Below the pieces are notes generated by a model that was not told where the DNA came from, did no database searches, and saw only the letters and a program-made list of their open reading frames with translations. A stretch of 64,000 nucleotides of DNA from contig NZ_CP036200.1 in NCBI RefSeq assembly GCF_004295345.1, positions 1,240,001 through 1,304,000 of the forward strand, in the 5' to 3' direction. Both the position numbers and the translations under genes were made by a program. How positions within the stretch are numbered: position 1 is the first letter of the stretch; every line of letters starts with the position of its first letter. Shown here piece after piece: positions 27,064 to 35,514 of this stretch. Source of the DNA: Shewanella maritima. Its GTDB lineage: Bacteria > Pseudomonadota > Gammaproteobacteria > Enterobacterales > Shewanellaceae.

Positions 27064-27756
27064 TTAGCGATAACTGCTGCGCACAGCATTTAGTTTAATA
27101 ATTGCTGTAGTAACTACACACGCCAAACTACTCCAGTAAGTCATGGCTTGCCACCAAATCTCAGGTTTTGGTGAGATAGACGTGATTTGGTCGACAACGA
27201 TAAGGTAATTAAGCAGTGGTTTTGACTGCGACATTTCAATGTATTGTGGGATAACCAATAAAGCGACATGGGCAACAACCACCCAAAACGCAATAACTCT
27301 AGCTAACCACATCAGCTTCGGCGATAAGTATTTGCTAACACTCAATAAACTCACCGCTAATAAAACGCCTGAACAAAGATAAGCAAATACCGCATTCATA
27401 TGCAGGTGGTGCACATTCATAGGGAACAAACCCGTAGCGGCTAACGTGATAAACTGCAAAGCTAAAGCAAACCAAAAGACGCCGTGAGCGACGCCTTTTG
27501 ATAATTGCAATGCCAGTAAACAGCTTAGAGCAACACTTAAACTACCAAAAAATAATCCACCATTTAAAAAAACCGCTGCAGGCGATTTTGAGTAGGTACC
27601 CAGCTCGCTTAAACTGGTGCGCGCCATAAACTCAGGGATATGCAACAGACTGTCGACCTCAATCAAAATGGCAATAGCCCATCCTAGTGCAATCCCAAAT
27701 ATCCCTAGGGCACCGAAGCGAAATGCTAGATTTGAAATTCTTTTTTGTTGTGTCAT
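27064..27756 (-). CDS. DUF998 family integral membrane protein
   Basis: A 230-residue hydrophobic protein with about six predicted membrane helices (near residues 12-32, 60-85, 88-105, 110-130, 140-165 and 205-222) and the DUF998 pattern GLFPMNVHHLHMNAVFAYLCSG near the centre. No function is assigned to the family. The ATG at 27756 is chosen over an upstream TTG; the ribosome-binding site is weak. It is convergent with ubiV (31-base gap, no clear terminator) and divergent from the YjiH-like gene across a long AT-rich region. Confidence 0.75.
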   Translation of the reverse strand: MTQQKRISNLAFRFGALGIFGIALGWAIAILIEVDSLLHIPEFMARTSLSELGTYSKSPAAVFLNGGLFFGSLSVALSCLLALQLSKGVAHGVFWFALALQFITLAATGLFPMNVHHLHMNAVFAYLCSGVLLAVSLLSVSKYLSPKLMWLARVIAFWVVVAHVALLVIPQYIEMSQSKPLLNYLIVVDQITSISPKPEIWWQAMTYWSSLACVVTTAIIKLNAVRSSYR

Positions 27757-28227
27757 CAGTATGCTTTTATTTTTTAACAACTCTAGCTTAACTCAAGTTG
27801 AACAAAAAAAAATGGGGCTGCCTCTTGCTTTCACGTAAAGTTAATCAGTTTTTCGTTCAGTAATTATACTACTGGCTATACTCGTTATTAATTTCATTCT
27901 AAGTTCCATGATGTGGCAACTGGAACTGACATGCTCAAAACAAAAAAATAACGCCCCACCAAGTAACATACATCTCACACCAAACAAAACACCCACAAAC
28001 CAGTGGTAAACATTTATTTAACACATTGATTGTTATATATTTTAATATGTGAACCAGACAGCAAAATAACTAATCACTTTAAGCAAATAAATATTCAAAC
28101 CACTAATCATTTTACTTCAAACTATATTGAGAGTAATCTTGCGCCCTTATGGGAAGGAACTCCTACCTAACTGCGACGGCAAGCTAAACGCAACCTCAGT
28201 TGCACTTAAGAACAAAGGCCAAATAAA
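27757..28227. other. Long AT-rich divergent intergenic region
   Basis: About 470 bases without a credible gene. The last 90 bases before the YjiH-like GTG are less AT-rich and contain short pairs such as GGGAAGGA/TCCTACC near 28150-28175, which could fold as a leader. I cannot match it to a known riboswitch or attenuator family. Confidence 0.4.
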
Positions 28228-29586
28228 GTGACCACACAAAAACAACAACACAGTTTAAAAACCATACTGACCTTTTTGATCCCATCAATCATAGGTCTGT
28301 TATTATTTATGACACCGATTAGTCATAACGATGCAATCACGATTCCAATTGCAGTATTGTCAAAAGGTGTGCAAGCCTACTTTGGCGATATCATTCCAGC
28401 CATTGCAACTGGCATTGTCGTGTTAATGGCTTTAGTCACTATAGTTGTGAAAGTCAGCCAACCGAAACAAGTCACTCAAAGCCACTTTCTCAATACCTTA
28501 CTTAACGTATCGCCATTTTGGAGCGTAGTACGTGTTTTCGGTGCTATTTTCATTGTGATGGCACAATTTCAGATTGGCCCTGAACCAATCATTTCGGGGG
28601 CAACAGGTGGATTTGTACTAAACGACTTGATCCCAACACTCTTCTCAGTATTTATCTTTGCAGGTATGTTACTCCCACTACTGCTCAACTTTGGCTTGCT
28701 AGAGTTTTTTGGCACTTTGCTAACCAAAATCATGCGCCCGGTATTTAATCTTCCGGGTCGTAGTGCGGTTAACTGTATGGCTTCATGGTTAGGCGATGGC
28801 AGTGTTGGTATTTTGATGACCAATAAGCAATACGAAACAAACTTCTACACTCAAAGAGAAGCTGCTGTAATCGGTACCTCTTTCTCGGCGGTATCCATTA
28901 CCTTTAGTCTGGTAGTAATTTCACAAGTTAAGCTTGAGCACTTATTCGTACCTTTTTACATAACTGTCTGTTTAGCCGGTATTATTGCTGCGATCATAGT
29001 ACCTAAGCTGCCACCTCTGTCTTGGAAGAAAGATGAATACATCGATGGTAGTGAAGCCAAACAAGATAGCGAAAGCATTCCTACCGAACATGGAATTTTT
29101 AGTTGGGGCTTTGGTCTAGCGCTAAAACGCGCAGAGAAAGCGGGCGGCGTGAAACAACTTTTATCTGAAGGTTCGAAGAATGCCATTGATATGGTCTTTG
29201 GCGTTATCCCTGTTGTCATGGCGATTGGTACAGTTGCATTGATTCTAGCTGAACATACGCCAATCTTTACCTACCTAGGCATGCCATTTATTCCGCTGCT
29301 AGAGCTATTGCAAATCCCTGAAGCAAGTGCTGCCTCGCAAACGATTGTGGTGGGGTTTGCGGATATGTTCATTCCGTCAATTCTTGCAAGCTCAATTGAG
29401 TCAGATCTCACTCGCTTTGTGATTGCTGCGCTATCAGTCACTCAGCTGATTTATATGAGTGAAGTGGGTGCGCTACTGATTGGTAGTAAGATCCCGGTTA
29501 ACTTCTTCGAGTTATTTATGGTATTTATCCTACGTACTCTGGTCACCCTACCTGTGATTGCCCTAATGGGTCACCTATTGGTATAA
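28228..29586 (+). CDS. YjiH family membrane protein with nucleoside-recognition (Gate) domain
   Basis: A 452-residue inner-membrane protein with about ten hydrophobic segments. The NCMASWLGDGSVGILMTN region near residues 175-195 and the repeat-like GFADMFIPSILASSIESDLTRFVIAALSVTQ near 375-410 are typical of Gate-domain proteins of the YjiH family. These resemble nucleoside transporters and sporulation SpmA/B proteins, but the substrate is unknown. The start is GTG with AAGG upstream. It has its own promoter region and terminator. Confidence 0.85.
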   Translation: MTTQKQQHSLKTILTFLIPSIIGLLLFMTPISHNDAITIPIAVLSKGVQAYFGDIIPAIATGIVVLMALVTIVVKVSQPKQVTQSHFLNTLLNVSPFWSVVRVFGAIFIVMAQFQIGPEPIISGATGGFVLNDLIPTLFSVFIFAGMLLPLLLNFGLLEFFGTLLTKIMRPVFNLPGRSAVNCMASWLGDGSVGILMTNKQYETNFYTQREAAVIGTSFSAVSITFSLVVISQVKLEHLFVPFYITVCLAGIIAAIIVPKLPPLSWKKDEYIDGSEAKQDSESIPTEHGIFSWGFGLALKRAEKAGGVKQLLSEGSKNAIDMVFGVIPVVMAIGTVALILAEHTPIFTYLGMPFIPLLELLQIPEASAASQTIVVGFADMFIPSILASSIESDLTRFVIAALSVTQLIYMSEVGALLIGSKIPVNFFELFMVFILRTLVTLPVIALMGHLLV

Positions 29587-29628
29587 AACCTGACCTAACA
29601 AGCGGCTTTGCGCAGAGCCTAAAACCTT

Positions 29629-29657
29629 AAAAGGAGCACTTCGGTGCTCCTTTTGTA
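29629..29657 (+). terminator. Rho-independent terminator after the YjiH-like gene
   Basis: AAAAGGAGCAC and GTGCTCCTTTT form a perfect 11-bp stem closed by a TTCG tetraloop, ending in TTTTG. Confidence 0.92.
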
Positions 29658-29743
29658 TTTCATTGATTTTCTCGCAATTATTCAAATTCCACCTACACTT
29701 ATTTCAGTATCGTTAATACCTTTTACTGAAATAGGAATTGTGC

Positions 29744-32700
29744 TTGAAAGCGCTTGTAAACTCCCTCAGCCAACTTTGTTTAACCTTGTTGGCCACTCTT
29801 GCTTTGAGTGGTCAAGTTGCCGCATCTATACAGTTTGAAACCCTAGCAGCTGAGCACGGTTTATCGATGAATACAGTCAACGATCTAGTTACAGATCAAA
29901 GTGGCTATTTGTGGGTCGCGACGCAAGCAGGGCTAAATCGTTACAATGGCGCTGAAATCAAAGTCTATTTAAAAAATGGCAACTCGGGCCCATCAGCCAA
30001 CCACATAAGCCACCTTTACTACAGTAAGAGCGGACGACTCTGGCTGAGTACCTTAAGCGATGGTATTAATCGCTATGACCACAAAAACGATGCCTTTGAG
30101 CATTTTAAAGATGTCACTGATCTGCCACAAACTGGTATACAAGCTATTAGCGAAGACAATGAAGGAAACATCTGGTTCGGTAGTGACCAAGGGATTTTTA
30201 TCTTTGACCCTAAATCTCTCAATGTCACTAGCCAATATAAACTTAATCAAGCCAATTTAAGTGGTGAGAATATCTCCCACATCTACTTTGACGATTTAAA
30301 ACGGGTGTGGGTAGCGCACGAAAATGGGCTGCAGCTATTTGATAGTCATGCCAAGCGATTTCATGGTTTTCAACACCCTGCCTTAAATCAACCGATTCAC
30401 GCTATCACTCAGGGAGAAGACCACAGGTTATGGGTCGCCAATGAGCAAGATGCGCTAATTTGTGTATCACTACTTGAAGATCAATACAGCAACCCATTAG
30501 TTGAGCTTAAACAAGATGTGTTACCAGCAAGCCTAACGGGCTTTGCAATAAGTGATCTACAGCAAGACAGACAAAATAATTTATGGATCGCATTTGCAAA
30601 TGCAGGCCTAGGATGGCTTAGTCAGGACAGAAGTGAATTTAAACACCTCAAATACGAGCCGGGCAATATCACTAGCCTGCGCAGCACGGCAATGACCAAA
30701 CTCTGGCTTGACGAAGAAAACCAATTGTGGATAGGCAGCAAAGGCGATGGTTTAAGCAAGACCTACCTCAATGGCTTGGTTTTTAACACTATCAATCAAT
30801 ACAGCTTTGACAACCATAACCTGCTTGATACCGACATACGTAGCATCTATCGAGACAGCAGTAATCAGCTATGGATAGGCACTGCTCAAGGTTTGTATTT
30901 AGCAGATGAGTCTGCAGACAAACAAATCACTGGGTTTAGCCGCTTTGAACATCCTGATTTTAATCCTTACAGCTTTATTAGTTTCATTAAACAAGACGCC
31001 GAAGGGACGTATTGGATAGGTACCCGAGGTGAAGGCCTATACCTGTATGACAGTCACAATGCCCATATCAAGCAGTATCGCCACAACGCCAGCGACCCAA
31101 AAACCATAGCTAGTGACTACCTCTACAGCCTGTATTTTGATAATCAGCAACAAGCCTGGGTGACGACTAAAGATGGCGGTTTAAGCCTATTCTTGGGGCA
31201 AGAAAATGGATTTCGAACCTGGGCTGCAAGTAGCGATGATAGTTATGGATTGCCAATCAACGAGGTGACAAACGTTCTTCAGGACGATGCAAACAACTAC
31301 TGGGTTTTAACCTATGGCGGCGGCCTTATTCAGATGACGCCCCAAGGTAAAATGACCGAATATTCGCCGCAAACACTGCCACAGTTCCCCAGCAAGCACC
31401 TATTTAAAGCTTATATCATTGACGAAAAGCTATGGATTTCCTCCAGCGATGGCGTTTTTGCTTTCGACCCGAATAGCAAACAGGTACAACTATTAAATAA
31501 AGACTCAGGCTTAATCGACAATGTTGCCTACCTCATGTTGAAAGACAATATTGATCAGCTTTGGATTGGCACCTCGAACGGTTTATCTGTCTATAATCCC
31601 AAAGAAAATTCCTACAAAAACTATACCGATATCGACGGACTGCAGGCGAACGAATTTAACTTTGGCGCAGGTTTTGTAGATAGTGATAATCGCGTTTATT
31701 TAGGCGGCATTAACGGATTCAACCATATACTAGTATCTGCATTACCGCCTATTCGCGCGCCAAAAACACCGGTTATTGACGAGTTTCTATTGCTCAGCAA
31801 AGTACAGCAATTAGGCCCGAATAATCGCTTCTCACAAGCAGGCTATATTGGTTATGCAAAAATGCTTAACCTCAGTCATAAAGATGCCCTGTTTGCATTT
31901 AAATTCCATAGTGTGCACCTGCATCACGCGAGTCAAATCAGCTATGAGTATCGAATGCAAGGTCTACATAACCAATGGTTTAGTGACCAAAATAGTTACA
32001 GGGCACATTTTACCGGGCTCGCGCCAGGGCAGTATCAATTTCAAGTTAGAGCTCGTAACATCAACCAACAATATAGCCCTACCAGAACCTTAGATATTTA
32101 TATCGCTCCTGCACCATGGCAAACCTGGTGGGCTTATCTACTCTATCTTTTAGCTGCAACAGTAATTGTGTGGTTACTCGTTTCAATGCAGCTAAAGAAG
32201 TTTCGAACCAAGGTTGAAATGATGGAAAAAGTCGCTAAAAGTGAACAGCGACTGCAACTTTCATTATGGGGCAGCGGAGATGAGTTTTGGGACTGGGATT
32301 TAGCCGCAAAGAAAGCAATACGTTCCAATGTATTCTTAACCTACCCCGAGGTTGAAAAAAATTTAGCGCACACTCTAAACACTGTCGTGCACCCAGATGA
32401 TTTACTTGAGGTTCAATCCGATATTGAAAAGTGCCTTAAACTTGGCAAACAAGATTTTGAGTTGACCTATCGTGGTTTAGGACTTGATGGTTCTTGGATT
32501 TGGGTACTTAACCGCGGCAAAGTTGTTGAGCGAGATGAACAAGGCAGACCCAAGCGCATAACAGGCACAATCAAGAACATTCAAACCTTGAAAGAAACCG
32601 AGGCACAGCTAAAAGCGCTCAACATTGAGCTAGAGGATAGAGTTAAAGCACGAACAGAAGAGCTTCAGCTCACGCGTGACGAACTCATCGACAAAGAAAA

Positions 32701-33451
32701 AATGGCAACGCTTGGCGGCCTAGTGGCCAGTATTACTCATGAAATAAATACACCTATTGGGATCAGCGTGACCGCGATATCGCACCTTGCAGATAGCGTT
32801 GACGAGTTTAACCGCAAATATGATGCTGGAGAGGTATCCCATGAAGACTTCCAAGCTTATCAAGACGAAGTGGCAGACTGTACTAAGCTGGTGCTGTCTA
32901 ACCTTAACCGCGCATCAACATTAATCCAAAGCTTTAAGAAGGTATCGGTAGATCAATCCCATGAAGACTTGCGCGACTTCAACCTTAAACATTATCTCGA
33001 TGAAATTTTTGTTTCACTTAAACCATTACTGTCACGTACGCCACACAGTTATCATTACGAGTGCCCTGAAGATATTGTGCTTCACAGTCACCCTGGCGCC
33101 TTCTATCAAATCATCAGTAATTTAATAAACAACTCTATTATCCATGGTTTTAAGCAGGGCGAATCAGGTAATTTGTCACTAACGTTTGTGGAGCACCAAG
33201 ATGGGCTCACAATGACCTACCAAGATGATGGCCATGGCATGACGGAATCAGTAAAACAGCAAATATTCACCCCTTTCTTTACCACCAAGCGAGGTAAAGG
33301 CGGTAGCGGCCTTGGGATGAACATTTTATTTAATTTGGTTAATCAGGTGCTAAAAGGCAAAGTTGACCTTATTACTGAGCCAGAAAAAGGTGCTAAGTTT
33401 GTGATAGAGCTACCAAAACAAATCTACTCCTCAGAGGTACATAAGGACTGA
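29744..33451 (+). CDS. Periplasmic-propeller sensor histidine kinase with PAS domain
   Basis: A 1235-residue kinase without a receiver or DNA-binding domain. A TTG start at 29744 is preferred since AGGA lies seven bases upstream and it opens a signal peptide ending near VAAS. Reg_prop propeller repeats (GYLWVATQAGLNRYNG, GNIWFGSDQGIFIFDP and others) run to about residue 690, then a Y_Y_Y domain (about 715-790) and one membrane helix (near 800-820). A PAS/PAC domain (about 835-955, WDWDLAAKK ... RITGTIKNI) leads into a coiled coil. The phospho-acceptor His is in SITHEINTPIG near 1003, and the ATPase domain has SNLINNSIIHGF, DDGHGM and GGSGLGMNI. No response regulator is adjacent; a PilZ gene follows 49 bases later. 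Confidence 0.92.
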   Translation: MKALVNSLSQLCLTLLATLALSGQVAASIQFETLAAEHGLSMNTVNDLVTDQSGYLWVATQAGLNRYNGAEIKVYLKNGNSGPSANHISHLYYSKSGRLWLSTLSDGINRYDHKNDAFEHFKDVTDLPQTGIQAISEDNEGNIWFGSDQGIFIFDPKSLNVTSQYKLNQANLSGENISHIYFDDLKRVWVAHENGLQLFDSHAKRFHGFQHPALNQPIHAITQGEDHRLWVANEQDALICVSLLEDQYSNPLVELKQDVLPASLTGFAISDLQQDRQNNLWIAFANAGLGWLSQDRSEFKHLKYEPGNITSLRSTAMTKLWLDEENQLWIGSKGDGLSKTYLNGLVFNTINQYSFDNHNLLDTDIRSIYRDSSNQLWIGTAQGLYLADESADKQITGFSRFEHPDFNPYSFISFIKQDAEGTYWIGTRGEGLYLYDSHNAHIKQYRHNASDPKTIASDYLYSLYFDNQQQAWVTTKDGGLSLFLGQENGFRTWAASSDDSYGLPINEVTNVLQDDANNYWVLTYGGGLIQMTPQGKMTEYSPQTLPQFPSKHLFKAYIIDEKLWISSSDGVFAFDPNSKQVQLLNKDSGLIDNVAYLMLKDNIDQLWIGTSNGLSVYNPKENSYKNYTDIDGLQANEFNFGAGFVDSDNRVYLGGINGFNHILVSALPPIRAPKTPVIDEFLLLSKVQQLGPNNRFSQAGYIGYAKMLNLSHKDALFAFKFHSVHLHHASQISYEYRMQGLHNQWFSDQNSYRAHFTGLAPGQYQFQVRARNINQQYSPTRTLDIYIAPAPWQTWWAYLLYLLAATVIVWLLVSMQLKKFRTKVEMMEKVAKSEQRLQLSLWGSGDEFWDWDLAAKKAIRSNVFLTYPEVEKNLAHTLNTVVHPDDLLEVQSDIEKCLKLGKQDFELTYRGLGLDGSWIWVLNRGKVVERDEQGRPKRITGTIKNIQTLKETEAQLKALNIELEDRVKARTEELQLTRDELIDKEKMATLGGLVASITHEINTPIGISVTAISHLADSVDEFNRKYDAGEVSHEDFQAYQDEVADCTKLVLSNLNRASTLIQSFKKVSVDQSHEDLRDFNLKHYLDEIFVSLKPLLSRTPHSYHYECPEDIVLHSHPGAFYQIISNLINNSIIHGFKQGESGNLSLTFVEHQDGLTMTYQDDGHGMTESVKQQIFTPFFTTKRGKGGSGLGMNILFNLVNQVLKGKVDLITEPEKGAKFVIELPKQIYSSEVHKD

Positions 33452-33500
33452 TTTTGACGTATGATACTTATAAACTCCTTTTACTCTTAAGGACGTAACC

Positions 33501-33872
33501 ATGGATGAGCGACGTAAGTTTTCACGAACCCTATTTGCAGCCAGTGCCTACATTATCCAGACGGATCAATCTTGGCGCACTAAAATCCTTGATTTGAGTT
33601 TAAACGGCGCACTGGTAAAACGCCCTGATAATTTTACTGGTCAGGTAAATACAGGATTCAAGCTAGAATTTATTTTGCCAGACTCGGACGTTGAGTTGCA
33701 TATGGAGACCACTTTAATCCATAAAACTCCTGAATATTTAGGATTAAAGTGCCATCACATTGATGTAGAAAGCATTAGTCACTTGCGCCGGATCATTGAA
33801 CTCAATGTCGGGGATGCCGAGCTACTTAATCGTGAAATTGAGCTACTAGCCGAGTTAAAAGACAACGAATAA
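33501..33872 (+). CDS. PilZ domain protein (cyclic-di-GMP receptor candidate)
   Basis: A 123-residue single-domain protein. Both cyclic-di-GMP-binding elements are visible: the arginine motif ERRKFSR (residues 3-9) and DLSLNG (near 34-39) matching D/N-x-S-x-x-G. A C-terminal helix is rich in Glu and Leu. AAGGACG precedes the ATG. It starts 49 bases after the sensor kinase gene in the same direction and is followed by a terminator, so it probably shares the kinase transcript. The downstream target is unknown. Confidence 0.9.
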   Translation: MDERRKFSRTLFAASAYIIQTDQSWRTKILDLSLNGALVKRPDNFTGQVNTGFKLEFILPDSDVELHMETTLIHKTPEYLGLKCHHIDVESISHLRRIIELNVGDAELLNREIELLAELKDNE

Positions 33873-33920
33873 CGAGTGCGATAGCATGCTCCCTATATTG
33901 GTTGGAGCGATTCATACCCC

Positions 33921-33946
33921 AAAGCGCTCTTTTGAGCGCTTTTTTG
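33921..33946 (+). terminator. Rho-independent terminator after the PilZ gene
   Basis: AAAGCGCTC and GAGCGCTTT form a 9-bp stem with a TTTT loop, followed by TTTGC. The stem ends in A-T pairs, so it may also act for radA on the other strand. Confidence 0.88.
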
Positions 33947-33987
33947 CATTGACTGTATTCCGCTCTACATTATCTCGCGAGCATAAT

Positions 33988-35349
33988 TTATAACGCTTCT
34001 AATGCTTGAGCTAATTTAGTCACACCTATCACTTCCATGCCCTCTGGCGCTTTTTTTGGCATATTCGCTTTAGGGACAATCGCACGTTTAAAGCCATGCT
34101 TAGCCGCCTCAATCAAACGCTCCTGCCCATTCGGCACAGGCCTAATCTCGCCAGACAACCCCACCTCACCAAATACCACTAGCTCAGGTGACATAATCTC
34201 ACCACGAAAGCTTGAAACCATAGCTAACAACAAGGTTAAGTCCGCACTGGTTTCGCTGACTTTAACGCCGCCGACCACGTTGACGAATACGTCTTGATCT
34301 GACATTTGCAAGCCACCGTGACGATGCATAACCGCAAGCAACATCGCTAAGCGGTTAGCATCCATACCAACTGCAACCCGGCGCGGGTTCGCCATGGCGG
34401 AATTATCCACAAGTACCTGCAATTCCACCAACAAAGGGCGCGTGCCTTCCCACACAACCATCACCAATGAGCCAGAGCTTGCCTCCTCGCGAGACAAAAA
34501 AATTGCCGACGGATTCGCCACTTCTTTTAAACCACGCTCGGTCATGGCAAATACACCTAGCTCGTTGATCGCACCAAAACGGTTTTTATGTGAGCGTAAG
34601 GTGCGATAGCGACTATCACTATCGCCTTCAAACATCACCGAGCAGTCAATACAGTGCTCCAACACTTTAGGACCAGCTAAGCTACCATCTTTAGTAACAT
34701 GGCCCACCATAATCACCGCAATGCCCTGCTGCTTAGCAAAGCGCGTTAAATACGACGCCGACTCCCGCACCTGAGACACACTGCCAGGTGAAGACTGAAT
34801 ATCAGCCATATGCATTACCTGAATCGAGTCCACCACCATAATTTTTGGCTTTTCATTTAAGGCAATATCGCAAATAGCTTCTACCGAAGTCTCAGAGAGC
34901 ATGCGAAGTTTTTGTGTTGGCAGTCCTAATCGGTGAGCGCGCATGGCGACCTGTTGCAGTGACTCCTCACCCGTTACGTACAGTGCATTCATCGACTCGG
35001 ATAACTGACACAGGGTTTGCAGTAGCAAGGTACTTTTACCGGCGCCAGGATGACCACCAATTAAAATCGCGCTGCCTGGCACAATACCACCACCAAGCAC
35101 TCTGTCGAACTCGCCAAAGCTACTGGCAATACGCGGCAGCTCAGACAAGTCAATTTGATCTAAGGTTTGTACGTGATTACTGGTTTGCCCTGCATAGCCA
35201 GAAAATTGATGAGTACGCTTCGCGCTTGAGCTGCCTAAACGTACTTCGGTAATCGTATTCCACTCGTTACATGCGCTACATTGACCTTGCCAGCGGGGAA
35301 AGTCTTGTCCACACTCATTACAAACGTATGCGGTCTTATTTTTTGCCAT
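33988..35349 (-). CDS. radA: DNA repair protein RadA
   Basis: A RecA-like, DnaB-like branch-migration helicase that processes recombination intermediates. A C4 zinc finger (CNECG ... CSACNEW, residues 10-29) is followed by the ATPase with Walker A GGHPGAGKST (about 98-107), the RadA-specific KNRFG motif (HKNRFGAINELGVF, near 250) and a C-terminal Lon-like domain. At 453 residues it has the expected length. It is transcribed alone, divergent from the double-PilZ gene, with a palindrome in between. In E. coli radA follows serB; here a hydrolase and a PilZ gene separate them. Confidence 0.96.
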   Translation of the reverse strand: MAKNKTAYVCNECGQDFPRWQGQCSACNEWNTITEVRLGSSSAKRTHQFSGYAGQTSNHVQTLDQIDLSELPRIASSFGEFDRVLGGGIVPGSAILIGGHPGAGKSTLLLQTLCQLSESMNALYVTGEESLQQVAMRAHRLGLPTQKLRMLSETSVEAICDIALNEKPKIMVVDSIQVMHMADIQSSPGSVSQVRESASYLTRFAKQQGIAVIMVGHVTKDGSLAGPKVLEHCIDCSVMFEGDSDSRYRTLRSHKNRFGAINELGVFAMTERGLKEVANPSAIFLSREEASSGSLVMVVWEGTRPLLVELQVLVDNSAMANPRRVAVGMDANRLAMLLAVMHRHGGLQMSDQDVFVNVVGGVKVSETSADLTLLLAMVSSFRGEIMSPELVVFGEVGLSGEIRPVPNGQERLIEAAKHGFKRAIVPKANMPKKAPEGMEVIGVTKLAQALEAL

Positions 35350-35410
35350 AAGTCTCTATCTTGTTTTTACTTGGCTCCGACACATAAGATTATCTAAAGA
35401 TTGGAAAAAC

Positions 35411-35430
35411 ATTATCTCACCTGAGATAAT
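35411..35430. promoter_or_regulatory. Palindrome in the radA / double-PilZ divergent region
   Basis: ATTATCTCA and TGAGATAAT are perfect 9-bp inverted arms separated by CC. It lies 62 bases before the radA start and 85 bases before the PilZ start, without a U tract, so an operator is more likely than a terminator. The binding factor is unknown. Confidence 0.5.
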
Positions 35431-35514
35431 CAAGTATCGCCTTTGTCTGCCGATAAGACTATCAGCCGCACTGACAATAATCATTAAAAAACTAATCAAT
35501 AAAACGATGCCAGA

